NCBI GenBank assembly: GCA_003132825.1
Contig: PKYX01000519.1
Coordinates: forward strand, 659-9,305
Source of the DNA: Acidobacteriaceae bacterium
GTDB taxonomy: Bacteria; Acidobacteriota; Terriglobia; Terriglobales; Acidobacteriaceae
Reading direction: 5' to 3'
Length of the DNA: 8,647 bases
Position numbers and translations under genes: made by a program. A model generated the notes under the pieces. That model did no database searches. It had not been told where the DNA came from and saw nothing but the letters and a program-made list of their open reading frames with translations. Of the stretch, positions 1-5,550 are shown one piece after another; the stretch's first letter is position 1, and each line of letters opens with the position of its first letter.

Positions 1-438
1 TATGCCGAAGCGCTCGATGAGGCGCTTTGCTTTGGATGGATCGACGGCCTCAAGCACAGCCATGACGAATTGTCATGGCTTCAGAAGTTCACTCCCAGGC
101 GCGCCCGCAGCGCCTGGTCCAAGATCAACACCCAGCATGCTGAAAGGTTGATTCAAGCGGGCCAGATGCAGCCGCCCGGCCGGGCGCAAGTCGAGGCCGC
201 GAAAAATGATGGGCGATGGACGGCCGCCTACCATTCCTCGATTCACGCGACTTTCCCGGATGATTTTCTGACGGCGGTCGGCAAGAACAAGAACGCCAAA
301 GCTTTTTTCGATTCGCTCAACAAAGCAAACCGTTACGCGATTGCCTATCGCTTGCAGACTGCCAAGAGGCCGGCAACCAGACAGCGACGCCTGGAAACGA
401 TTCTCGGAATGCTGCGCAGGGGCGAGTCATTTCACTAG
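1..438 (+). CDS. YdeI/OmpD-associated family protein, 5' truncated
   Basis: The frame is open from the first base of the window, so the start codon lies outside; 145 residues are visible up to TAG at 436-438. The visible part opens with EALDEALCFGWIDGLKH, then FTPRRARSAWSKIN, a helix with ERLIQAGQMQPPGRAQVEAAKNDGRW, and ends with AKRPATRQRRLETILGML. These blocks in this order are typical of the YdeI/OmpD-associated family (sometimes labelled bacteriocin-protection protein, YdeI/OmpD-associated), small soluble proteins of poorly known function. An internal ATG at 70 lies inside the conserved region and is not the true start. No Shine-Dalgarno or promoter can be judged. It converges with galE and shares no obvious pathway with its neighbours. 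Family assignment is secure; the cellular role is not. Confidence 0.85.
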   Translation, partial: YAEALDEALCFGWIDGLKHSHDELSWLQKFTPRRARSAWSKINTQHAERLIQAGQMQPPGRAQVEAAKNDGRWTAAYHSSIHATFPDDFLTAVGKNKNAKAFFDSLNKANRYAIAYRLQTAKRPATRQRRLETILGMLRRGESFH

Positions 439-668
439 GACCTGCCGGGCGAAGCCACCATGCGGTCGAGGGTTCGCCTCCCGTGGCTCATTTCCCCGCA
501 CGCGCCCTAGCCCCTGCGTAACTAGTTTGATGCCGCGCCTCGAAATGCACTGGAAACAGCCTAGGGGACGGCCTACACTCGGCCCCAGTTTGGGCCTCAG
601 TAACCGGCGGCGCTGCCGTAACGCCTTGGACGCCTCGAAGGACGTTGGGTCGGTGGCGCTTTGCCTTT
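439..668. other. Intergenic region between convergent YdeI-like gene and galE
   Basis: This 230-base stretch separates two converging genes. I see no convincing gene in it: the reading frames across it have no recognisable motifs and no good ribosome site. It holds a short inverted repeat, GGCCC...GGGCC at 581-596 with a six-base loop and no T-run. Another pair of short repeats lies at 448-453/473-478 and 454-458/483-487. None of these is a convincing intrinsic terminator. Confidence 0.5.
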
Positions 669-1640
669 TTACTTCCCAGTTTTCTTTCTGCTCTGCGCCC
701 AGCTCCACGCGGTCGCGACAATCTGATCGAGCGAGTACTTCGCCTTCCAGCTCAGCACCTTTTCCGCCTGGGATGGATCGGCCACCAATTCCGCTGGATC
801 GCCGGGTCGGCGCGGCGCCATCTGCGTGGGCACCTTCCGGCCGGAGATCCGCTCAATGGTCGAGATCACCTCGCGCACCGAGTAGCCACGGCCCGTGCCC
901 AGGTTCAGTTTGGCCGATCGGCCATTCTCCAAATATTCCATCCCCAGCACGTGGGCATCAGCCAAGTCGTTCACATGGATGTAGTCGCGAACGCAGGTGC
1001 CATCGGGCGTCGGGTAATCGTCCCCAAAAATCTGCAAGGCGCCGCGTTCGCCGCCGATTGCCTCGAACGCCGATGGAATCAGGTGGGTCTCGGGCGCGTG
1101 TATCTCGCCAATCTTCCCGGTTTCGTCCGCTCCCGCTGCGTTGAAATAGCGGAAGCTCACAAAGCGCAGGTCGTAGGCTCGGCCATAGGCTTCGAGCGCG
1201 AATTCGAAGGCCAGCTTCGAAGCGCCGTAAGGATTGACCGGCAGCCGCGGCAGATCCTCGGTGATCGGAACTCGGGCAGGAATGCCGTAGACGGCGCAGG
1301 TAGAAGAGAAAATGAACTTCGACACCTTGCAGTCGACGACCGCGTTGAGCAGGGTCAGGCCATCCTGCACGTTATTCTTGAAATACTTTCTGGGGTTCTC
1401 GACCGATTCGCCCACGTAGGCGAAGGCAGCAAAGTGCATCACAGCATCGACGCGCCGCAGCACCTGCGATAACTTCGCCGTATCGGAAATATCTCCCACC
1501 ACCAACTCCAGCCCATCGGCGAGCACGGCGTGACCCGTCGAGAGATTGTCATAAACCACCACTTCGTAGCCCCGGCGCTTCAAGGCCTGGGCGGTGTGGC
1601 TGCCGATATATCCTGCTCCTCCTACAACCAGTACGGACAC
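669..1640 (-). CDS. galE: UDP-glucose 4-epimerase GalE
   Basis: Extended short-chain dehydrogenase of 323 residues that interconverts UDP-glucose and UDP-galactose using bound NAD, in the cytoplasm, feeding galactose metabolism and cell-surface polysaccharide synthesis. The N-terminal Rossmann motif is GGAGYIGSH (residues 7-15), followed by YDNLSTGH (35-42), VVGDISD (47-53) and HFAA (69-72). The catalytic set is SST (112-114) and YGASK (Tyr138, Lys142). FRYFNAAGAD (163-172) and CVRDYIHVNDLADAH (216-230) are GalE hallmarks, and RRPGDPAELVAD (277-288) lies in the C-terminal substrate domain. Length is close to the usual 325-340. The start is GTG at 1640, with a strong GGAGGG five bases upstream. 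It is the last of three minus-strand genes, 145 nt after the Rrf2 gene. Paralogous UDP-sugar epimerases are possible, but the fit to GalE is very good. Confidence 0.95.
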   Translation of the reverse strand: MSVLVVGGAGYIGSHTAQALKRRGYEVVVYDNLSTGHAVLADGLELVVGDISDTAKLSQVLRRVDAVMHFAAFAYVGESVENPRKYFKNNVQDGLTLLNAVVDCKVSKFIFSSTCAVYGIPARVPITEDLPRLPVNPYGASKLAFEFALEAYGRAYDLRFVSFRYFNAAGADETGKIGEIHAPETHLIPSAFEAIGGERGALQIFGDDYPTPDGTCVRDYIHVNDLADAHVLGMEYLENGRSAKLNLGTGRGYSVREVISTIERISGRKVPTQMAPRRPGDPAELVADPSQAEKVLSWKAKYSLDQIVATAWSWAQSRKKTGK

Positions 1641-1645
1641 TTGTA

Positions 1646-1651
1646 CCCTCC
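1646..1651 (-). promoter_or_regulatory. Ribosome binding site of galE
   Basis: Read on the minus strand this is GGAGGG, five bases before the GTG start at 1640. It is the strongest Shine-Dalgarno sequence near this end of the gene and supports the GTG start. Confidence 0.7.
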
Positions 1652-1679
1652 GGGCATTCGACAGCCATCATAGCTGGTC

Positions 1680-1707
1680 GGACAAATTTCCGCGGTTTTC
1701 AGAAATT
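1680..1707. promoter_or_regulatory. Dyad sequences upstream of galE
   Basis: Two overlapping symmetric signals lie 40-67 bases before the galE start. AATTTC at 1685-1690 is matched by GAAATT at 1702-1707 (six perfect pairs, 11-base spacer). GGACAAATTTCC at 1680-1691 is an imperfect dyad of the form GGA-N6-TCC, which loosely resembles the dyad in front of the Rrf2 gene. A TATGAT on the minus strand lies nearby, but no matching -35 is visible. Its function as an operator is inferred from position and symmetry only. Confidence 0.3.
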
Positions 1708-1734
1708 GAGCGACTGACTGGTTGCGCCGGGACG

Positions 1735-1771
1735 CTCGCCCGGCCTATTTCGAGGGGCGGCCAGGCGCGAG
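1735..1771 (-). terminator. Hairpin after the Rrf2 gene, possible terminator
   Basis: On the minus strand, 14 bases after the Rrf2 stop codon, CTCGC-g-CC-t-GGCC can pair with GGCCGGGCGAG. This gives eleven base pairs with two single-base bulges and a 13-base loop. No U-run follows, so it is not a classical intrinsic terminator. It may stabilise the 3' end, pause polymerase, or separate the rrf2 and galE transcripts. Confidence 0.4.
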
Positions 1772-1785
1772 GATCATTCTCAGCG

Positions 1786-2307
1786 TCATTCTTTGCCCCC
1801 ATGCACGCTGCCGTGAACCACCATTGGAAGGACCCGAGACTCACCGTCCTTCTTTTTGCTCCTGGGTTGACGACTCTTTCCTTTTGCGGATCCTGCGCCG
1901 GGCCCTTTCACAATGTCGGCCAAGGTCGTGTTTTCTAGGATCTTCGCCGCCGCGTCGCGCACATCCAAAAAGACGCGGTACAGGGAGCGATGCTCGGCAT
2001 CGCGGTCAATCAGGTTCCGAAGCTGCTCCGCGTCGCCAAACGGCGCCAGCGGCCCGTCAATCAGGCGAATGATTTCGCTGAGCCGGATCTCGGAGGGTGC
2101 CCGACGCAGCTGGTACCCGCCCTTGGCGCCGCGCACGCTGTCCACGATGCGGGCATTCTTCAACTCCAACAGGATCAACTCCAGGAATTTTTCCGGAAGC
2201 CCTTCCTCGTAGGCAATATCACGGATGCGGATGGCGCCCTGGTCATACCAGCGGGCCAGCATCATCAGGGCCTGGAGAGCATACAAGCCTTTTTGTGATA
2301 TTTTCAT
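1786..2307 (-). CDS. Rrf2-family transcriptional regulator, cysteine-free (CymR-like)
   Basis: DNA-binding regulator of 173 residues. It opens with MKISQKGLYALQALMMLA and has the Rrf2 winged helix-turn-helix across residues 1-66: IRDIAYEEGLPEKFLELILLEL is the recognition region and RGAKGGYQL (59-67) the wing. A dimerisation helix (about 107-127) ends in TTLADIV. Members that sense iron, nitric oxide or redox (IscR, NsrR, RsrR) carry cysteines near residues 90-105 that hold an Fe-S cluster. This protein has no cysteine at all, so it cannot be of that type. The sequence SEIIRLIDGPLAP and the MKIS...KG start resemble CymR, the cysteine-metabolism repressor that works through a protein partner (CysK); that parallel is inference. 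A tail of about 35 residues after the family core is lysine/arginine-rich (142-154) and unusual. The ATG at 2307 has only a weak ribosome site. It lies between the PP2C gene (112 nt upstream) and galE (145 nt downstream), on the same strand. Confidence 0.9.
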   Translation of the reverse strand: MKISQKGLYALQALMMLARWYDQGAIRIRDIAYEEGLPEKFLELILLELKNARIVDSVRGAKGGYQLRRAPSEIRLSEIIRLIDGPLAPFGDAEQLRNLIDRDAEHRSLYRVFLDVRDAAAKILENTTLADIVKGPGAGSAKGKSRQPRSKKKDGESRVLPMVVHGSVHGGKE

Positions 2308-2310
2308 CCC

Positions 2311-2323
2311 GGAAAATTATTCC
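2311..2323. promoter_or_regulatory. Candidate operator before the Rrf2 gene
   Basis: GGAAAATTATTCC is a dyad with five of six pairs matching around a central T. It ends four bases before the ATG at 2307, in an AT-rich patch of otherwise GC-rich DNA. Rrf2 proteins commonly repress their own genes through AT-rich dyads, and GGAAT/ATTCC cores are, as I recall, part of CymR sites. Autoregulation is inferred from position and symmetry. Confidence 0.4.
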
Positions 2324-2374
2324 ACAATCTCTATGCTTTTACTAGAGATATGGCCGCAGAGGAGGAAATTTCGG

Positions 2375-2392
2375 TCGCCCGGCGCCGGGCGA
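2375..2392. terminator. Perfect 18-bp GC palindrome after the PP2C gene
   Basis: TCGCCCGGCGCCGGGCGA is a perfect inverted repeat 27 bases past the PP2C stop codon on the minus strand. Its transcript would form a very stable, nearly loopless hairpin, followed by CCGAAATTTCCTCC, which is only weakly U-rich. It may end or attenuate the PP2C transcript before the Rrf2 gene. It could instead be a binding site or a chance product of high GC content. Confidence 0.4.
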
Positions 2393-2419
2393 GCCGCTGC
2401 GACCTCCCGCTCCTGGCCC

Positions 2420-3181
2420 TCACGCCGTAGTGCGCACCGTCTGGATCGTGATGTTGTCGGGCGCACCGCGTTGTTTCGCCATCTGCACCAAACCCTGGCA
2501 GGCTTCCTCGAGCGTTCCCCCCGCCAGGGCAAGCTGCATTTCGTTCTCGTTGACCATGCTCCATAGACCGTCGGTACAAAGCAGCAGCGAGTCACCTTTT
2601 TCAAGGGCAATCGGCTGTTCGGGACTTTCGGGCAAGATCTCCGGGCCCACTCCCAAGGCCATAATCAAGATATTGCGGTGGGGATGGGACAGGGCTTCCT
2701 CCGGGCTGATGACTCCCTGCTCGACCAAACGACCGACATAGGATTGATCTCGGGTGAGGCGGTCGATCTTCGAGTCGCGCACCAGATACAAGCGGCTGTC
2801 CCCGACGTGAGCGTAATAAAGACTGCCGCCGCGCAGCACGATGGCGGTGCAAGTCGTTCCCATGCCTTGCAGTTCGGGATGCCGGGACGCCTGCTCCAGG
2901 ATGCGGTCGTGGGCCGCCCGAAATCCCTCGAGCAACCACGATCGGGGATCGCCGTCCCGGACGCTTGCATATACCCGTTCGACGGTTTCGACCGCGATGC
3001 GGCTGGCCTCCTGGCCGCCTTCACACCCGCCCATGCCATCCGCAATGATGGCCAGCCTGCCCCGGCGTTTGAACTGCGCTTCGTCGGGAGGCTCCCAGTA
3101 GGCATAGCGATCTTCATTGTCCGCCCGCAGGCAGCCGATATCGCTCAAGCCTGCCAGTTCAATTCCCGACCGAATCCGCAT
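2420..3181 (-). CDS. PP2C-family serine/threonine protein phosphatase (PrpC/Stp type)
   Basis: Soluble metal-dependent phosphatase of 253 residues that removes phosphate from serine or threonine, normally opposing an eukaryotic-like kinase of the PknB/PrkC type. All core motifs are present in order: RADNEDR (19-25, with Glu23 and Asp24), ADGMGG (47-52, metal-binding Asp48-Gly49), MGTTCTA (107-113), HVGDSRLYL (125-133, Asp128), LLCTDGLW (200-207, Asp204) and GAPDNIT (239-245, Asp242). With Asp24, Asp48, Asp204 and Asp242 the metal site looks complete, so the enzyme should be active. No transmembrane segment, forkhead-associated or other extra domain is visible. ATG at 3181 is preceded by GAGAGAGGGA about seven bases upstream. 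No kinase gene lies in the window, so its partner is elsewhere. It heads the minus-strand group and is divergent from the ABC operon. Confidence 0.95.
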   Translation of the reverse strand: MRIRSGIELAGLSDIGCLRADNEDRYAYWEPPDEAQFKRRGRLAIIADGMGGCEGGQEASRIAVETVERVYASVRDGDPRSWLLEGFRAAHDRILEQASRHPELQGMGTTCTAIVLRGGSLYYAHVGDSRLYLVRDSKIDRLTRDQSYVGRLVEQGVISPEEALSHPHRNILIMALGVGPEILPESPEQPIALEKGDSLLLCTDGLWSMVNENEMQLALAGGTLEEACQGLVQMAKQRGAPDNITIQTVRTTA

Positions 3182-3315
3182 CCCGCCGTCCCTCTCTCGC
3201 TGAAGTCGATCTCACGGCACCGCGGCGCCTCTTGCCCCGGCCTCATCACAAGGTTGCAACCGGCGCAGAAAACGGACGGGGAGTGAACTCCGGCCAATCT
3301 GGAGTCTCCGGCGGG

Positions 3316-3325
3316 AATTATATAA
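3316..3325 (-). promoter_or_regulatory. Candidate -10 element of the PP2C gene
   Basis: An isolated AT patch in GC-rich DNA. Read on the minus strand it contains an exact TATAAT at 3322-3317, about 135 bases before the PP2C start. I cannot find a matching TTGACA-like element 16-18 bases further upstream, so this is a weak call. The patch also contains TATAAC on the plus strand. Confidence 0.3.
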
Positions 3326-3377
3326 CCCGGCGACCTCGGCCTCCTGCCGGGCAACAACAAAAAGGCAGGCGATGAGG

Positions 3378-3389
3378 TGACATTTGTCA
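3378..3389. promoter_or_regulatory. Perfect dyad, likely binding site of the operon's response regulator
   Basis: TGACA-TT-TGTCA is a perfect inverted repeat, 100 bases before the preferred ATPase start at 3489 and 52 bases before the alternative ATG at 3441. GTGACA at 3377-3382 matches five of six bases of a -35 hexamer, though no good -10 follows. NarL/DesR-type regulators bind as dimers to short dyads of this size near the promoters of their exporter operons. The link to the regulator at 6654-7286 is inference from operon layout. Confidence 0.5.
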
Positions 3390-3488
3390 TCAGAAAGCGG
3401 TGATGATCTCCACTGGCAGGGGGATCCTCGCTGACCGATCATGACACTTGCCGGACCGAGGGCTGGTTCGGCAGGAACGGTGGCGACG

Positions 3489-4466
3489 ATGATTGCTGCA
3501 ATGCCAGAAACTTCACGACGATCGAGCGCCCATCCCGCGGAGGCGCCGGTGGTAGCCCGACTCGAGGGAATCAGCAAGCAGTACGGGGATGTGCGGGCAC
3601 TCGAGCATGTGAATTTTGCGGTGAAGGCGGGAGAACTGGTCGCACTGCTCGGTCCGAACGGAGCGGGCAAGAGCACCGCGATCAAGCTTCTGCTGGGACT
3701 GGCGAGGCCAACCGCCGGGCAAGTGACCGTGTTCGGCGGAAATCCGGTCGAGCCTGAGGTCCGTATGCGCATCGGCGCCATGCTGCAGGTTGCCAAGGTT
3801 CCAGAAACACTGCGCGTGGCGGAACACATCGACCTCTTCGCGAGCTATTATCCGCAGCCCCTGCCGCTCGCCGAGACCCTAGCCGTCGCCGGCCTCGAAG
3901 ATATCAAGGATCGCGCGTTTGGCGATCTTTCGGGCGGTCAGAAACAACGAGTCCTTTTTGCGCTGGCGTTGTGCGGCGACCCGGACGTTCTGTTTCTCGA
4001 TGAACCCACCGTCGGACTCGACGTCGAAGCGCGCCGAATGCTGTGGCAGGAGATCCGCAGGCTGATTGCCCGCGGCAAGACCGTCCTGCTGACGACGCAC
4101 TACCTGCAGGAGGCGGACGAACTGGCCGACCGGGTCGTGGTGATCAACCAAGGCAAAGTGATTGTCGAAGGGACCCCGGCGGAGATTAAGGCGCGGACTG
4201 CCGGACGGCGTATTCGTTGTGTCAGCAGTCTTGACCTAGCCGAGGTGCGCGGCATGGCGGGGGTGCTCGATGCCCGCCAGGACCGGGAGGCGCTCGAGAT
4301 CCATGTGGCCGAGGCCGAGCCGGTTCTGCGCCAACTGTTGACGCGCGATCAGCAGCTCTCCGGCGTAGAAGTCACGAGCGCCGGTTTGGAAGAGGCGTTT
4401 CTGGCGCTGACGCGAGATGACAAGAAACCAGGGAATCGTGATCAATCTGACAGGGCAGCGAGGTGA
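3489..4466 (+). CDS. ABC-2 type exporter, ATP-binding subunit
   Basis: Cytoplasmic ATPase of 325 residues that drives the permease encoded immediately downstream. All nucleotide-binding motifs are intact: Walker A GPNGAGKST (55-63), Q-loop Gln100 in MLQVAK, signature LSGGQKQR (147-154), Walker B VLFLDEP (167-173), D-loop GLD and the switch histidine in LLTTH (His204). A C-terminal extension of about 90 residues follows ADRVVVINQGKVIVEGTP, as is usual for CcmA/NatA/DrrA-like exporters of drugs, lipids or peptides. The start is uncertain. ATG at 3489 is favoured by AGGA 12 bases upstream. ATG at 3441 would add 16 residues without motifs or a nearby ribosome site, and ATG at 3501 is also possible; the domain starts well after all of them. 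First gene of the operon. Substrate unknown. Confidence 0.93.
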   Translation: MIAAMPETSRRSSAHPAEAPVVARLEGISKQYGDVRALEHVNFAVKAGELVALLGPNGAGKSTAIKLLLGLARPTAGQVTVFGGNPVEPEVRMRIGAMLQVAKVPETLRVAEHIDLFASYYPQPLPLAETLAVAGLEDIKDRAFGDLSGGQKQRVLFALALCGDPDVLFLDEPTVGLDVEARRMLWQEIRRLIARGKTVLLTTHYLQEADELADRVVVINQGKVIVEGTPAEIKARTAGRRIRCVSSLDLAEVRGMAGVLDARQDREALEIHVAEAEPVLRQLLTRDQQLSGVEVTSAGLEEAFLALTRDDKKPGNRDQSDRAAR

Positions 4467-4471
4467 ATGCG

Positions 4472-5281
4472 ATGGCAACTACGACGACATGGACAAACGG
4501 CGCGCTTGTGCGACCAGCCGGGGGACTGGTCCGCATCTACATGAAGGAAGCCAAGTACGAGTTTCTGAAAAACCTTCGGATCCCCCGCTACTCGTTTTCG
4601 GTCATCCTGTTTCCCCTGATGTTTTACGTCCTGTTTGGGCTGGTGATGGGGAGGCAAACCATTGGCAACGTGAGCACCAGCAAGTACCTCATTGCGACCT
4701 ACGGCACCTTCGGTGTAATGGGAGCCTCGCTTTTCGGCGTGGCCGCGGGCCTGGCCGCGGAGCGCGGCCTAGGGTGGCTGCAAGTGAAGCGCGCCAGCCC
4801 CATGCCTCCGTTTGCCTATTTCGTGGCCAAGGTGGTGATGAGCACGATCTTCAGCGCCTCGGTCGTCTTGCTTTTGCTGTTGCTCGGCGTCTGCGTGGGA
4901 GGAGTCCGGCTGTCCCTGCCCGAAACGGCGAAACTCGTGAGCACGCTGGTCGCGGGTTCCATTCCCTTCAGCGCCATGGGCCTGGCGATCGGCTACTTCA
5001 TCGGCCCGAACTCAGCGCCTGCGGTCATCAACCTGATTTATCTGCCGCTCTCCTTCGCTTCGGGATTGTGGATTCCCTTCATGTTCCTTCCCCGCGTGGT
5101 GCAGCGGATTGCGGTATTTCTGCCCCCCTACCATCTGGCCCAACTGGCGCTCGATATTCTGCGTGCCGGGCAGCAGGAATCGAGCTGGACGCACTGGAAG
5201 TTCTTGATCGGGTTTGCGCTCATTTGCCTGGGCGTGGCCCGGATCGGTTTTCAGCGCGACGAAGCGAAGCTCTATGGCTAG
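4472..5281 (+). CDS. ABC-2 type exporter, permease subunit
   Basis: Inner-membrane protein of 269 residues with about six hydrophobic segments (roughly 42-60, 72-94, 117-143, 154-176, 184-205 and 242-260), the usual ABC2_membrane layout. The loop ERGLGWLQVKRASPMPPFAYFVAK (98-120) between the second and third segments is characteristic of the family, and ASGLWIPFMFLP (196-207) matches its conserved late segment. ATG at 4472 is chosen because AGGTGA sits about five bases upstream. A GTG at 4463 would overlap the ATPase stop codon and add three residues. Either way the two genes are translationally close, and one half-size permease implies a transporter with two copies of each subunit. What it exports cannot be read from sequence. 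Confidence 0.92.
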   Translation: MATTTTWTNGALVRPAGGLVRIYMKEAKYEFLKNLRIPRYSFSVILFPLMFYVLFGLVMGRQTIGNVSTSKYLIATYGTFGVMGASLFGVAAGLAAERGLGWLQVKRASPMPPFAYFVAKVVMSTIFSASVVLLLLLLGVCVGGVRLSLPETAKLVSTLVAGSIPFSAMGLAIGYFIGPNSAPAVINLIYLPLSFASGLWIPFMFLPRVVQRIAVFLPPYHLAQLALDILRAGQQESSWTHWKFLIGFALICLGVARIGFQRDEAKLYG

Positions 5282-5311
5282 GTCATCGATGGCTGATCCC
5301 GGCAAACCATT

Positions 5312-5317
5312 GAGGAG
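5312..5317 (+). promoter_or_regulatory. Ribosome binding site of the small membrane protein gene
   Basis: GAGGAG lies seven bases before the ATG at 5325, one of the best Shine-Dalgarno matches in the window. It decides the start of the short reading frame that follows, in preference to the upstream in-frame ATG codons, which overlap the permease gene or lie too close. Confidence 0.7.
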
Positions 5318-5324
5318 AATGAAA

Positions 5325-5504
5325 ATGGATCAGAAGCTTTCACAATCCGCTACCTGGACCCTGATTCTCGTCGGCTGTGCTCTGCTGGTCGCGATGGGCA
5401 AGCTGGACTTGTTGGTGGTTTTGATTCCTACCGCCGCCGTACTCGCTTATGGAATCAGCTGGATCTTTCAGGGTAAGAGACCGGAGACAAACAGCTTAAA
5501 ATAG
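5325..5504 (+). CDS. Small two-helix membrane protein within the ABC/two-component operon
   Basis: Predicted protein of 59 residues that I do not recognise. Residues 11-24 (WTLILVGCALLVAM) and about 28-48 (DLLVVLIPTAAVLAYGISWIF) form two hydrophobic segments joined by a tight GKLD turn, with short charged ends (MDQKLSQ; QGKRPETNSLK). This suggests a helical hairpin in the inner membrane. A strong GAGGAG site supports translation. It sits 43 nt after the permease and 46 nt before the kinase, all on one strand, so it is very likely co-transcribed. It could be an accessory subunit of the exporter or a link between exporter and kinase. Both are inferred from position only. Longer in-frame starts exist upstream but run into the permease gene. 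Confidence 0.7.
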   Translation: MDQKLSQSATWTLILVGCALLVAMGKLDLLVVLIPTAAVLAYGISWIFQGKRPETNSLK

Positions 5505-5550
5505 AGGCAGGGCCTGAAGAGCGGCCAGAAATCTTGCAGCGCGGACCACC

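Larger units (their letters stand above)
3182..3488. other. Divergent intergenic region between PP2C gene and ABC operon
   Basis: About 300 bases without a recognised gene (259 if the ATPase starts at 3441) must hold the promoters of both directions. It contains an AT island at 3316-3325, the dyad TGACATTTGTCA at 3378-3389, an inverted repeat CCCGGC/GCCGGG at 3326-3331 and 3346-3351 with a 14-base loop, and ACTCC/GGAGT at 3287-3291 and 3301-3305. Reading frames across it show no familiar motifs. Confidence 0.5.

Noticed and set aside
448..487. Possible pseudoknot: GGCGAA/TTCGCC at 448-453 and 473-478, interleaved with GCCAC/GTGGC at 454-458 and 483-487.
   Set aside because: Stems of six and five bases at these spacings are expected by chance in GC-rich DNA, and nothing nearby suggests a structured RNA.
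661..671. TTTTT run next to the galE stop, considered as a terminator for the YdeI-like gene.
   Set aside because: The preceding stem (GGC/GCC) has only three pairs and the T-run is over 200 bases from that gene.
341..1472. Long plus-strand reading frames (341-1144 and 645-1472) opposite galE.
   Set aside because: They are low in recognisable motifs, rich in Arg/Ser/Pro, and lie antisense to a clear galE; they are shadows of high GC coding.
3212..3829. Minus-strand 205-residue frame across the divergent promoter and the ATPase gene.
   Set aside because: It overlaps the ATPase Walker A region antisense, has no known motif, and would run through the likely promoters.
4417..5313. Plus-strand 298-residue frame overlapping the permease.
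   Set aside because: The other frame gives a convincing ABC-2 permease with membrane segments; this one is Arg/His-rich with no domain.
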